The notes: a model not told the origin generated them from the sequence alone. A DNA stretch of 64,000 nt from Sipunculus nudus (GCA_026874595.1 CM049306.1:3114019-3178018), one strand, 5' to 3'. Positions 10,635-23,500 are shown, numbered from the stretch's first letter. A program made the numbers and translations.

Positions 10635-13600
10635 CAAGGGACCCATGGGTCACATCGCTCAGCTGAATTTTGGAAAATATTATTAACTGCAAAATATTTT
10701 TATTTCTTTTAGTTTTTCATGTATATAATCATTAGAAAAGCTATGAGAAAATGTCCCTGCTAAAATGAAACTCAGTAAATTATAGAATAATGGACATGAG
10801 CTAAACCATTTAGTGATGCACCAAGGGAACAAATAGGCCTACGGTAAGTGTTATATAAAAGTAACATTTCATAAGCAAATAATGTGTGAAGGTAATTAAG
10901 TTTTCAAAAGTTAAATATATGGCCATATGAGTTAAAAATTAATCCCACAAAGTTTGACCAATATTCCTAATTTTAATACCAAGTTAACAGTGTTATTCAC
11001 ACCTGGGCCCCGCTAACTTTAAGAGATATGAATGAAATGCTACAAAGTATTTATTTCTTCTTCAATCTTGTCAGTTAGCACTTACATTAGATCTTAATAT
11101 TTTATCACATTTGAATATTACGATTAAATTCCTGAATTTTTTTTCTTTAAAAAAATTAAAATTGTCAAAGTCTCATCAAAAAGAATTTATTTAACATTAA
11201 AATTATAAGATTCATCTTGTTTATTAGTCCTGTGTATTGAAGGGGTGGGTGGGGGGAGGGGTGATCAAGCTCAACTCAGTGGAGAGAGGGCTTGGCCTAG
11301 TAATGGGATTGCATACGAGCCAACAGCCTGGGGAGCATAGAGAGCTGCACTGAATGACCTACAGTCACCAAAGTGGACTGCTTGACAATGTAAGGGAATA
11401 CAACACAACAAGAGCCTCCAAAAAAATTCAATAACTAGCCTAATTTTTGCAGCAATTTTTTTTTAAATTTCAGATTTTAACAGATCCTTATGTGCACATG
11501 CTGTGAAAATTAAATCCACAGTACTTACAGTAAAAAAACGTGCCGTGGCCAAAGTTGAGCAAAATTTAAGGTACCAATTTTTATTTTTGCTAATATTTTA
11601 AAAAATTTAAAAGATTTTGATCTAGTTTTGGGTATACAATTTAATTTTGATTATTTAAAGTTATATTACTAGGAAAAAAGTCCTAAGCTTTAACATGTTT
11701 TGTGATAAGCGATCAAATATCTTTCCTGATTTTTTACAAAATGCATTATGTTTGAGCCCATAACTTTTTTAAATTATATAATACACACCTTATTTCTGGC
11801 ATGTACATAGGAACTATATAGAGGAATATTTATGGTAAATATGAGGAACAGATGAGAGGTTTTGATATTAGGCAGTCCTGAAGTATGAAAATATGTTTTT
11901 AATAAACAAGGGACCCATGGGTCACGGCGCTCAGCTGATCATGATTGGACTATAGTATATGTAAGTCAGCAAGATTTAAATTTGACAGATATAATGTTAT
12001 GATTAATATGCTGATGAGGGGATTTATGCATTTGTGACTGTATGACATGATATCTCTTCGGTCTTAACAAGGTACATTATATTGATGCCCACCACATCTA
12101 CATATTACACAATATTGACATAATTTCTGGAAAGTAAATAGGTACCTATGGACAAATAGTTAAACAAACTATAAAAATATGAATATATCTGATTCATCTT
12201 GTTCTTGTTTACTGAGGCTGACATTGGGATGGGGTTCAGAGAAGGGAATAGTGCAGGCTGCAAGGAGGACTGGATGTAGAGAGAAAAGGAGGGGGGGGGG
12301 GGACAGAGCATCCAACAGTACTTCAACTCCTGGAAGGTTAACATCTAAAATATTATGAAATATAGATAAAGTTTGAAAGAAAGAGGTAATCTAGGCCATG
12401 GTTGGTTGATATGCTTGACAAAATTGTTGCAAATAATATTTTGAGATCTGCCCATGCATTTCTATTGGTTACCTTTTTGATAAGCTGTTGACAATTCAAC
12501 AGTTTACACATTTATCTTATAAGATCAAGTTTATTTAATAAACCTTTTTATCAATTTTATGATGAGTATACAGTTGCCATCATGTCATATACATACAGGA
12601 TATGAAATTTAATTCAACAGTGCTTATAAGAAATAGGTTTATTTATAATCATTAAATATTCAAAACAGCCAGACAGATGGAGAAACAAAGCAAAGCATTT
12701 TTTCCCATTCTACTGAGCCAGAAAAAATTAACAATATTTGCATTAATTCTTTTTTTTTCATTACATCATTTTTTTCCAGGTTTAAAAATGTTAATATACA
12801 TTTACGGTATAACATATATATATGTGATTGTGAATATTTCAGTTGATTCACATTTCTAAGTTGCATCAACATTTATAGCTATTTAATCTGGTTTATAGTA
12901 CCTGTTAAAAGAATGGGATGGAGGGAGGAAGGGAGGCATTGGGGTAAGAGAGAGAGATAGAGAGAAAGAGAGAAAGAAAAAGCAGGGGAGAGAGAGAGCC
13001 AGACTGTCATGGAAAGAAAGAGAGAGAGAGAGAGAGGGAAAGAGAGAGAGAGAGAGAGAGCTAGACTGCTTGAGAGAGAGAGAAAGAGAGATAGGGGCTC
13101 TCTGGTAATTACTGCCTGACCCAGCCTGACCCAGACACTCACAGAGGCAGTAGGTAAAAAAGTGAAGGTGTTATGTAACAGCCTGGCACACAGTACTGCA
13201 TTTATAATGACTTGATGTAAACAGTCAAGTCATGGTGCTTGAAAATTTGAATGAAATCTACAGTTTTTGAACAACTGGTTTCAAATTTCAGATTTTAACA
13301 GATGAAAAGCTTATGTGTACATGCTGTAAAAATTAAACCCACAGAACTAAGAGGAAAAATTTGAATATTTATAAATACAAATACATTTAGGCTTCTAAAA
13401 AACTTCAATAGCTAGACTATTTTTTAAGCTTATACTTTCAAATTTCGTAATTCATCAGATTAAATCCATATTTAAACTGAATGTGAAAATTAAATCAAAT
13501 GTCCTTACAAGAAAAAGACATGCCATGGTCAAAGTTGGACAAAATTTTAAAAGTGCTTATGATTGGGCCCTTAACTTTTTAAAATTATACAGAACTGACT

Positions 13601-13894
13601 TAATTTCGGGCATGTACATAGGTTATATATAGATAATTATTTATGGAAATATGAAGAAAAAAGTGAGTGGGTTTGATATTAGGCATTCCTGAAGTGTAAA
13701 AATGATTTTAATAAAAAATTGAGGTTTTCCTTCATTTCTCAAAGGAAAAAAGTCGCAGAGCCCCAGTTTTTGGCTTGGAAGGAGATCTTAGGGACATCTC
13801 ACATTTTGCCAATTTTTGGATTACCAGGCAAAGTTTTAGTAAACAAAATTGGGGTCATAATGCTAGAAAGTACAAATACATTAAGGCCTCTAAA
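10635..13894 (+). repeat. Mosaic of truncated CAAGGG-element pieces
   Basis: The terminal motif CAAGGGACCCATGGGTCAC occurs at 10635 and again at 11907, so at least two 5' ends are present, neither with an obvious matching 3' hairpin before 13895. Interior runs such as 'TGCTGTGAAAATTAAATC', 'GTGCC(G/A)TGGCCAAAGTTG' and 'GATATTAGGCAGTCCTGAAG' are shared with the full copies at 13895-17929 and 27434-32440. A reverse-oriented, decayed retrotransposon endonuclease-like fragment lies at about 12390-12530. Confidence 0.65.
12944..13092. repeat. GA-rich low-complexity tract
   Basis: (GA)n and GAAAGAGA-type simple sequence on the + strand. The apparent 87-aa serine/leucine-rich frame on the - strand is a by-product of it. 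Confidence 0.9.
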
Positions 13895-16800
13895 CAAGGG
13901 ACCCATGGGTCACGGCGCTCAGCTGATCGTGATTGGACTATAAATGTTTCTCCACTGTGATACTATATCTAGTCAAGGAGATTACAGACTGGAGTATCAA
14001 CTGTCAGAAGCCTCGAGTGTCAGTCGTGCGCTAATTGCAATTAAAACCTGATAAGCCCATTAACTCTATTGTGCCTCTATTGTGCCGCGGTGTCAGGCGC
14101 AGCGGCGGCAAGGCCTTTGATAATTTCATAAAGCGAGTCTGCTAGATGTTACTTCGCGGTCCGCTGTAGCTCGCTGAAGTGGAGAGCGATATATCCAGTA
14201 ACTGAGCGGTATATCACTGGAATAACATTGACCAGAATTATGAATGCGCAAATGGTTTGTTTTGTCAAGAATTATGCGTCACAAATATATCTAGAGAGGT
14301 CTTGTGTTGAGGAATCACTGGATCGATTTTGGGATAGATGCGGTCACTCTGCATCAACTTCTGCTGTAATTCATGACGGACGACTGTTAAAAGTAAACCT
14401 TACTTTCCCTGAATAACTTCGGAATTATAAAAATTTACATCAGTTCCCACACTTCTGACATATATCAATAATTAGCCACGTATTATAGTATTCCGTCAAT
14501 AACTAAATATTTTGACGCTTATGATCGGATGACTTTCATTTTGATGGATAACAGTGAGCAATCTCCCGCTCTGTCACTGACGGCCTTGTTCTCGTATTAT
14601 CGCCCATTTTTACCGCAGCCGGGAATTAACGAGATGTTCTGAAGTCACGCCGAAGGGGGGTCTCTCGCGCTGTATCAATTAGCGCCGAGCTTATCAGCGG
14701 CATCTCTGTGTCCCTTTGAGCAGCAAGTTTTATGACCCCAGTCAGCAACATTCGACACGGCCAGACTCTCACTTGATACTCCAGTCTGTAATCTCCTTGA
14801 TCTAGTCGATAAAGCTTATGAATATCATGGACATGTTGGGCTATTATAAAGGAATGTAATGTAATATGTGAGTAAATGATAAATGAAATTACCTGACTGA
14901 TGGATTAATAGAGTCAAATATAGTGGTTTATTTTTTATTTATTTAGGAGGGGTTGAAAATTGTGATATATTTGAGCAAATATGAATGCAATGACAGCAGT
15001 AATAAGCAGTAGTAGAATGATGATAAGGCTATTTGTTGAAGGATCTAAAGTGTATGGTAGTCTGCGAGCTTTCAATTTGACAGATATGATGTTATGATTA
15101 ACTATGCTGATGAAGTGATTTATGAATTTGTGACTGTATGACACAATATCTCTTTAGTCTTGACAAGGTACATTATTGTGATGCCCACTATGTCTACATA
15201 TTACACAATATTGACATAATTTCTGGCATGTACATAGGTACCAATGGACGAATAGTTATACAAAATATTAAAGTATGAATATATCTGATTCATCTTGTTC
15301 TTGCTTACTGAGGCTGACTTTGGGAGGGGGTTTGGAGAAGGGAAAAGTGAGGGCAGCACGAAGGTGGATGTAGAAATATTCTATTGTAATGTTTTTCATT
15401 CATATAAGAATATGAAAAGCTAAGAGGAAAGGGGCCCTCCTACTTGGTTAAAGTACAGTTCTAAATATATGATTGCAAACTAATACTCTGACAAGACTGT
15501 CATGAAGAAAAACAGTAAAAGTTTTGAGATACTGTGATGCATATGAAAATTTACAGATGGACAGGCAAGTGGACAGAATGGACTAATACCTTTATTTCAC
15601 TTTCAAGGGAATAATGCATTTAAGTTTATTTATAATCCTATTTTTTTTAAGCATATCCACTTTTTCCATTAAGAAGTTTTTATCTGAATCATTTTTTTAT
15701 TTACAGGTTTTATAAATTTTTAATAAAAAAACCTGAAAATATAAGTTAAAATATTAGAATTGTTGCAAAAGTTGCAATCATTATATATACAGAGTAAAAA
15801 ACTGAAACTATAAGTTAAAATATTAGAATTGTTGCAAAAGTTGCAATCATCATATATCCAGAGTGTAGCTCATATTGGGTCATATTATGCATACATATAT
15901 ATTTTATTATTTTTAAATCATAAATGTTTAAACTGAATTTAAAAGAAAATAATGCAACAACATGGCATCTACAAGAATATTCCTTGAATCACTATTAAAA
16001 AGTTTTGCACAATGGAGTTTTCAGTACATGCTTAATTTTATTCACCAAAATAAAATAAAAGTAAATTTGATAAAATAAAACATCTTTTCAAATAAAGTAT
16101 ACACACTGTTGGTTGAATGAGGGACAAACAATATCATTGTGCTAATTACTATCCCAGTTTTAATTTATTACTGGAATTAATAGTCAGTTTCACACCTGGT
16201 GAAGTTTTTACTCTTCTGAAGTAAGGAATTACTTATCTCATGAACATCCACACTTTCATAGCAATACACCACTTTGTGTACACAATTAAATGTACACTTT
16301 AATCATTGTAACCCTGGTGGTACAATACAAAATCTAAAATGTAGCATGTCCAAGAATAAAATAAAATACAGAAAATTATAACATTCATCTAGTTTATGCA
16401 CCAGCTGGGGGGGGGGGGGGGGAATGAGTGCAGGGCAGAGGGGAAGCCTGCTGGTAGTGGCCAAGCTGGGCCAAGGCAAGCTGCCTGGGGTGGGTTACAT
16501 AATGCAAGTGAAGGCTGTACTACTAGGTGGATAAGATGTAAACAACACTTGACATGGTGTATGAAAACATGAATAAAAGCTATTCTTACCAATCAATTTC
16601 TTTGAAATTTCAGATTTTAAAAGATTAAATCCTCATGTATATATGCTGTGAAAATTAAATCAACAGTGCCAAAGTTGGACAAAATTTAAGGTATTGATTT
16701 TTTATTTATGCTAATAACTTGAAAAATTTGCAAAATTCAGATCTAATTTTGGGTAAACAATTGAATCTTGATTAAATAAAGTTATATTCCTGAAAAAAAG

Positions 16801-17929
16801 TCTCTAGGTTCAGCAATTCTCATGTTAGGTGAGTAAATATATTTCCTGATTTTTTTAAAAATTGCATTACGTTTTGGCCCATAACTTCAAAATAATACCC
16901 AATACTGACCTAATTTTTGGTATGTTCATAGAAAATGTATGGAAGAATGTGAATACTAAATACGATCAAAAACAGATCAGTGGTTTTGATATTAGGCAGC
17001 CTTGAAGTGTAACAATGGCTTTTTTTTATGAAAAACAGAGTTTTTTTTTCCTTAATATCTCGAAGGAATGAAGTCCTAATGACCCAATTCTCGGTATGGT
17101 AGGAGATTTTGGGGACATCTAAAATTATGCCAACAGCCTGGGGAACATAGAGATGCGCACTGAATGACCTACAGTCATCAAAGTGGACTGCTTGACAATG
17201 TAAGGGAATACAACAAGAGCCTCCAAAAAAATTCAATAACTAACCTAATTTTGCAGCTTTTATTTTCAAATTTCAGATTTTAACAGATTAAATCCTTATG
17301 TATACATGCTGTGAAAATTAAATCCACAGTACTTACAGGGAAAAAATGTGCCGTGGCCAAAATTTAAGGTACCAATTTTATATTTTTGCCAATATTTAAA
17401 AAATTTAACATATTTTGATCCAATTTTTGGTATACAATTAAATTTTGATTAATTAAAGTTGTATTACTGGAAAAAAAGTCCCTACCTTTAACACTTTTGG
17501 TCTTAAGTGACCAAATATCTTCCTGTTTTTTTACAAAGTCCATTATGTTTGGGCCCATAACTTTTTTAAATTATATAATACTGACTTAATATCTGGCATG
17601 TACATAGGAACTATATAGAGGAATATTTATGGTAAATATGAAGAAAACCAGATGAGTAGTTTTGATATTAGGCAGTCCTGAAATGTGAAAATAGATTTCT
17701 AATAAAAATTGAGGTTTTTCCTTAATATCTCGAAGGAACGAAGTCCTATTGACCCAATTTTTGGCATGGTAGGAGATTTTTGGGACATCTAACTGTATGC
17801 CAAATTTCAGATTCGTAGGTCCAACGGTGTCGAAACGTGCCAGTCTTACAGACGGACTTCAAGACGGACAGACGGACGATGGACAATGGACCACGACTAT
17901 AGCTCAGATGACTTATAGTCAGCGGAGCT
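13895..17929 (+). mobile_element. Helentron/pearl-like CAAGGG...GAGCT element, copy A
   Basis: Full-length copy. The 5' end is CAAGGGACCCATGGGTCAC followed by GGCGCTCAGCTGA. The 3' end is a (GGAC/AGAC)n tract, then GGACCACGACTATAGCTCAG and the hairpin ending in GAGCT, with AA outside. Without the 826-bp transposon inserted at 13974 it is about 3.2 kb, matching copy B (27434-32440 without its own insertion). No protein is encoded. The 5' subterminal GCTCAGCTGA is the inverted complement of the 3' terminal TCAGCTGAGC, an asymmetric arrangement reported for Helentrons. It is probably non-autonomous; assignment to Helitron2/Helentron is inference. Confidence 0.7.
13967..14806. mobile_element. 826-bp TIR transposon with target duplication, copy 1
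   Basis: The element is 13974-14799. It has 27-bp perfect terminal inverted repeats beginning CAAGGAGATTACAGACTGGA. It is flanked by ATCTAGT at 13967-13973 and 14800-14806, or alternatively TCTAG if the TIR is extended by one base each side. The same host sequence without the insertion is present at about 27500-27529, so the insertion is exact. The interior is GC-richer than its surroundings and has no long conserved frame. A longer relative spans 48082-52698. The superfamily is unclear: the CAAG end plus 7-8 bp duplication would suit hAT- or P-type elements. Confidence 0.85.
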
Positions 17930-18921
17930 AAAAACTTCAATAGCTAGACTATTTTTTATGCTTATACTTTCAAATTTCAAAATTCATCAGATTAAATCCT
18001 TATGTAAAAATGGCTGTGAAAATTAAATCAAATGAACTTACAAGAAAAAACATGCCATGGTCGAAGTTGGGCAAAATTTAAGGTACCAAATTTTTATTTT
18101 TGCTAATATTTTAAAAAATTTTAAAGATTTTGATCTAATTTTTGGTATACAATTTCAGTTTGATTTATTAAAGTTAAATTACTGGAAAAAAGTCCTTAGC
18201 TTTGACATGTTTTGTGTTAAGTGATCAAATATCTTTCCTGATTTTTTACAAAATGCAATATGTTTGAGCCCATTACTTTTTTAAATTATACAATACAGAC
18301 CTAATTTCTGGCATGAACATAGGAACTATATAGAGGAATATTTATGGTTAATATGAGGAAAAACGGATGAGTGGTTTTGTTATTAGGCAGTCCTGAAGTG
18401 TGAAAATAGGTTTTTAATAAAAAAATGAGGTTTTTCCTTAATTTCTCAAAGGAACAAAGTCGCAAAGACCCAGTACTAGGCTTGGAAGGAGATCTCGGGG
18501 ACATCTAACATTATGCCAAATTTTGGATTCTTACAGTTTCAAAACGTGCCACATCTACGGAAAAACTGACGGACGGACAGACAGATGACAGACAATGGAC
18601 CACGACTATAGCTCAAATGACTTATAGTCAGCTGAGCTAAAAACAGATCAGTGGTTTTTATATTAGGCAGCCTTGAAGTGTAACAGTGGGGTTTTAATGG
18701 AAAAAAGAGGTTTTTTCTTGATATCTCCAAGGAATGAAAACCCAGTGACCCAATTTTCTGTATCGAAGGAGATTTGGGGGACATCTAACTGTATGCAAAA
18801 TTTTGGATTCATAGGTCCAACCGTTTCAAAATGTGCCCTGTCAACAGACAGACAGCATGACAGCTGGACGATGGACAGAGGACCATGACTATAGCTCAGA
18901 TGACTTTTAGTCAGCTGAGCC
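17930..18921 (+). repeat. Two extra 3' end units stacked behind copy A
   Basis: After the hairpin end at 17929, element interior sequence resumes and ends in a second hairpin terminus at 18638 and a third at about 18921 (GAGCC instead of GAGCT). Each is preceded by a GGAC/GACA-rich tract and GGACCA(C/T)GACTATAGCTCA. This is a head-to-tail stack of 3' portions. Confidence 0.75.
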
Positions 18922-20121
18922 AAAAATCCTTCACTTCCAACTTCGGAGTTTTACACACGGCCATAAATATTTTGGAATATGTGTTCTCATAGATCACATG
19001 GTCAGTCAAATATTCAGCTGACGGACTTGTTTACACTTTGGCAGCAGGTTACTGGGTTAAACATGACATATCAGTTTGTCACTTAAAACGTTTATCAGAC
19101 ATCTCATATCTTGATATTACCATGATAGATTTATAGGCAGAACTATAGAAACCCGGCTGTAGCCTACGGCTGGGGTACCTTATGCACAACGGGTGTCGCA
19201 TAATAAATTGTTTCCTGACAAAAGCTGATACATATTATTTTCCTGAGTATTCCCGTATTTTATTTTGCTCATAACTGGAGACTATATTAGAGAAGGTGGG
19301 GTCCGGGGAACCTGGGTACCCAGTCAGTCGTCAGAACGTGGGTGTGGGGGGCGGAGCCCCCACCTTCAGCTTATTTCTCCTGTTTAAATAGTAAATGGTT
19401 CCCCGTTTTTCGCAACAGATGGCACTTCAATCGCAGATATAAATGAACAAAACTCGGCCCTGCTGGTATCTCACCTTCATGGCTCACTTATTGGTGTGTA
19501 GAGCCCTTAGTCTAGAGATCATAGTTTCGATTCCCCCGAGTCAGGCGATTTCTATGTTCAGTAGTTGTATATGTTAGAAGAGTTGATATGAGTATATACT
19601 ATAGGGACATCTACAGGGAAAAGTAGGAGTTAAAATAGGAAATGAAAGGGGACAGTCTTATTTATATTTTCATGTTCCTCAACAGAAGCGTAGCCTGCAT
19701 TCTATAGTGGCTCCGATTTATATATTTATACGAACAGTACAACTAGTGAACTACATTGTGAAATTAATGTTGCAAAAATTTTTTTTTGAAAAATGTGGAC
19801 ACATTTTATTAACTGATAAAAACTGAGAAGTGCCCTTTAAATAACTTTCACCTAAAATATCAATGGACAATAGTCAATACTGCTCAGGCTCAGCTGTATA
19901 TATCTTGATTATAACACAAGAGTTGTCAAGACTCCGTGTAGTACACACCATTCAACTTTTGGCATCTGTTTCTTCTTCTTCCACGCTTTTCTTCTGTTTT
20001 TATTATAATCGAACTTATGAGCCCTCTTCCTTGGCTTACCCATTTTTGAGATTTTAAGGCAGTCGTTATTTCTTTATTATAAATCTGAATTGTTCATGAA
20101 ACCACCATGTGGATCTTATTG

Positions 20122-20130
20122 ACGGAAGTA
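20122..20130 (+). promoter_or_regulatory. ETS/GABP-like site
   Basis: ACGGAAGTA matches the ETS core CGGAAGT. It lies about 230 bp before the start codon. GABP/NRF-2 sites of this type are common in promoters of mitochondrial genes; function here is inferred from position only. Confidence 0.3.
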
Positions 20131-20313
20131 GAATCCATGTAACGAAATATAACGCCTGTTAAGTATTTTGGTCACGTTCCAAAGTTCGTGCAGCAGTTGG
20201 ATTATAAACGTATATTTTGATTAGAGTTGCTCAGTAATTTACTTTTAGATTAACAATTTTGCAGGTCAACAAAACCTTCATTTAGGTCTTTTTTGCTGTG
20301 TTCGGGTTGTCAA

Positions 20314-20325
20314 AGGTCAAGGTCA
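20314..20325 (+). promoter_or_regulatory. ERR/FTZ-F1-type nuclear receptor site
   Basis: AGGTCAAGGTCA is a perfect direct repeat of AGGTCA with no spacer and contains the extended half-site TCAAGGTCA (20317-20325). It ends 35 bp before the start codon. ERR receptors bind this extended half-site and control many respiratory-chain genes in animals. It may lie in the 5' UTR or core promoter. Confidence 0.4.
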
Positions 20326-20360
20326 CCTTATGCAAGACCACCATATTTTGCTGTTTCAAC

Positions 20361-20526
20361 ATGGGGGACAACACCAAGGATGCCAAGACAGTAACCACAG
20401 AACTAAGTAACCCGGCTCTGGGCTACCTCCAATTACCGCCTGACATCGACCTGAAGTGGCCTAAACAAGAGTCTTTTCAAGAAAAGTTTACAAGAAAAAT
20501 AAAAGAAAATCCATTTGTTCCTGTTG
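20361..20526 (+). CDS. HIGD2A: HIG1 domain family member 2A-like, exon 1
   Basis: The start codon is in AACATGGGG; an upstream in-frame GTG at 20298 is not a likely eukaryotic start. Exon 1 encodes residues 1-55 and the first base of Gly56, ending G|GTATGT, a good splice donor. The sequence ends with SFQEKFTRKIKENPFVPVG, typical of the N-terminal side of the HIG1 domain, where FKEKFxRKxxENPxVPxG leads into the first membrane helix. HIGD2A is the animal counterpart of yeast Rcf1, an inner mitochondrial membrane protein that helps assemble cytochrome c oxidase and respiratory supercomplexes. No cleavable targeting peptide is evident, which is usual for the family. The reading frame and phase match exon 2 at 40199. 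HIGD1-type is less likely because of the motif in exon 2. Confidence 0.9.
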
Positions 20527-20543
20527 GTATGTATGACCAGTGA

Positions 20544-23500
20544 TCTAATACCAGTGAACAGGGGGGGGGGGGGGGCAATAATTTCAGAGGTATTGGGACA
20601 TATCTGCGGACGTTGATATCGGCCGCCAATCTATTTGACCATATTCGGCCAGTCTATTTGACCATATCAGCCTTGGTGTGAACTGGTGAACACCATTTCG
20701 GCCACCAGGCCCCTCGCAAAGTGCATAAACCTTAATAGTAGTTTATTATTTTAGTTTTCCCTTTATTTGACTGAGGGACATGCGCTGATAGTTTTTAGCT
20801 CAGCTGACTGAAAGTCATCTGAGCTACAGCGATCACCATTTGTCTGGCTGTCTGCCTGTCCATCTGTCAGTCCGTCTGTCTGTCCGTCCGTTAACCGGGC
20901 ACAAATTGTAACTGCTAGACCTGGAATCTTCTAACTTTACATCCTGGGAGGTCCATAAAAAATCTCCTTGGTAACCTGAAATTAGGTCTCTGTTATCCAT
21001 TTTCTTCAAGGTATGGAGCTCCGAAGTACTCACCAGAATAATGGAAAAATTGATACAAAAGCTCAAGAATCTGAACAACTAATGCATTGATCACCATGAT
21101 TTTTTGCATGGATATAGATCATGGAGTGTTTTCTGCAGACTGGTGGCACCACCTGTATAATTTTGATTAATAATGAATTTTTCTTTTTTTGAGACCTTAA
21201 TAGATGCAGTCATCTGATTACAGGGCACAAATTGTAACTGCTGGACCTGGAATCTTCTAACTTGACATCCCAGGAGTCCATGAAAAGTCTCCTTGGAAAC
21301 CTGAAATTAGGTCTCTGTTATCCATATCTTCCGAGCTATTGGGCTCTAAAGGTCCCCCCAGAATAATTAAAAATTTGATACAAAAGCTCAGATGCTGTGA
21401 TAAATCTTTAGGACAGCAGATAAAGTTGTGATACATGACTTTTTAGTGAACCCTGTGAGCTTATGCAATGGCGCAGCTTTGTCAATCTGCTGCTGTCAGT
21501 ACGATAACCCATGCTATCTCAAAAATGTTGAGGCTGGCATCACCAAATTTTATGCAAAATATCAGTCAATTAAAAAAACTCTATAGGATTTTGCTTATTT
21601 TTTTGCTATCTGCATTTACTTGGATTTTTAGCAAACCTGTGAGCATATGCGATGGTGTGGCATCGTCAGTCCGCCATCCGCCGTCCATTGCTGTAAGTCA
21701 GAAACCGTCGGAGCAAGCAGCTCCAAATTACATCTAAGAATTAGTCACATGTGAAACTTGGTGCCCTAGAACTTATTATTGGGTATCTGCATTTATTTAG
21801 ATTTTATAGAGAAAAAAGCTTAAAATCCTTTAAAAATCTTCTTCTCTGAAACTGTACAGCCAAATTGTCAAAAATTTCACAGAAATGTTCCCTGGAACAA
21901 TCTCTTTCAAGTTTGTTCTAATGGTTCCAGTTCGGTGATTTTTGACCAAGTTACAGGAAGTTGAAGTCATTTGCATGCTAAAATTACAATCTCAGAAACG
22001 GCTGGAGCTATCATCATCAAGTTTTATGTAAATGTTGGTCACTTGAGTCATATCTGAAATTGAGGTATTGGTGGTGCCACCTGCATTGATCTTTTTGTAC
22101 GGGGTCAATGGTGCCCGAAGCATACAGAGGGCTACAAAAAAACTTCTTCTCTGAAAGCGTAAAGCCAAATTGTCTAATATTGCACAGAAATGCTCCTAGG
22201 GTAGACACCAGACAGGGTTCTGCCAGTTTTGTAAGAATAGATTGGGTAAATGCAGCTTTATAAAAGCAGTGTAGTCAATTGAAAAAGGCTTTCTGTGTTT
22301 GAAAACAGATTTGACAAAATGCCGAGTTTCAGCAGCCAAGTCAAGAGGTCACTCAGTTGAACCAGGTGGGGGTCCATACATCACCATGGCAACTGACCTG
22401 GCTCTGTCTGGTGTCTAGACAATATGTCTAGACGTCTAGACACATCGTCTAGACATCTAGACACATCATCTAGATGCAGAATGCCCCGATAAGAATTATT
22501 GGAACTACATCTTTCAACTGTTTGAAAATTCTTGGTTTCCATTTTTAGCCAATCTGTGAGCTTATGCAATGGTGTGACGTCGTCCGTCTTTTCGTCTGTC
22601 TTGCATCAAAAAGGGCAGGAGCTAGCATCACCAAATTTTTTGCAAAAAAATTGTCATCTAAAAAATTCTATCTGGTTTTGCTTATTTCTTGGGTAACTGC
22701 ATTTTCTTAGATTTTATAGGGAAGATGCTAAAAAACATTTAAAATTGGTCTTCTCCAAAACCATGCTGCCAAATTGTCTGTTCATCTGTCCCAATAATCC
22801 TCCCTGGCAAAAAGAACATGTCCAAAATATCCTGACTGATATATCCTAGTTGTATTAGCCAAAACAGAGTTTTGGGGATACTATGTTTTCAGTCGTATGC
22901 CGCCGCTGCTGCCGCTGCATAGGTTTCAGCAGAACTCCTCCGTAACCACTGGGCGGAATTATTTGAAATTCAAGATTACGATTGGGTCACATTTGAACTG
23001 CTGCGCCCTCATTTTTGGTTGACTTCTGACTTTTCCTCTCTGCCCAGCCTCCATTTGTGCCTCTGTTTCCACACATAAATCCACATATCTCGGGAACCAT
23101 TTGACTGATCAGGCTAAATATTTTGCACAAACGAAGCCCTTGGATAGCTTTATAACATACACTAAAAATGGTGGCGCCACCTGCAACATTTTTGCACAGG
23201 GTCCGTCTGTTCATCTGCCAAGGGATAAAATCACTCATGTCTCTGCATTGGACTTATCCACCTGAAATTTTGCATGTGTATACATCCTGGATAGCCTTCT
23301 TGATTTTATGACAGGTGGCGCCACCTACATTCACGTTAATGCTGCAGACATCCAAGCTCATATCTCAGGAACCGTCTGACCGATTGGGTCAAAATTTTGC
23401 ATGTGTATAGATCTCACACAGCTCTTTATCATACGCAAAACTGATGTCGCCTCATCCAAGCATTTTGGCACAGCGTCCATCTATTTGTCTGCTGTGGGAT

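Larger units (their letters stand above)
18922..20360 (+). other. Upstream region of the HIGD2A-like gene
   Basis: This is the longest stretch in the first half without the major repeat families. It contains a GC-rich hairpin GTGGGGG-GCGGA-GCCCCCAC at 19344-19363, a weak tRNA-like segment at 19479-19546 and the gene's presumed promoter and 5' UTR. No TATA box could be placed with confidence, and the transcription start is unknown. Confidence 0.5.

Noticed and set aside
19479-19546. tRNA-like segment with TTTCGATTCCCC
   Set aside because: The B-box-like run is present but arms do not pair well and the A box is poor; at most a faint SINE relic.
20298-20360. N-terminal extension of the HIGD2A-like protein from an upstream GTG
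   Set aside because: GTG starts are not expected here, the ATG at 20361 is in reasonable context, and the extension does not resemble the family.
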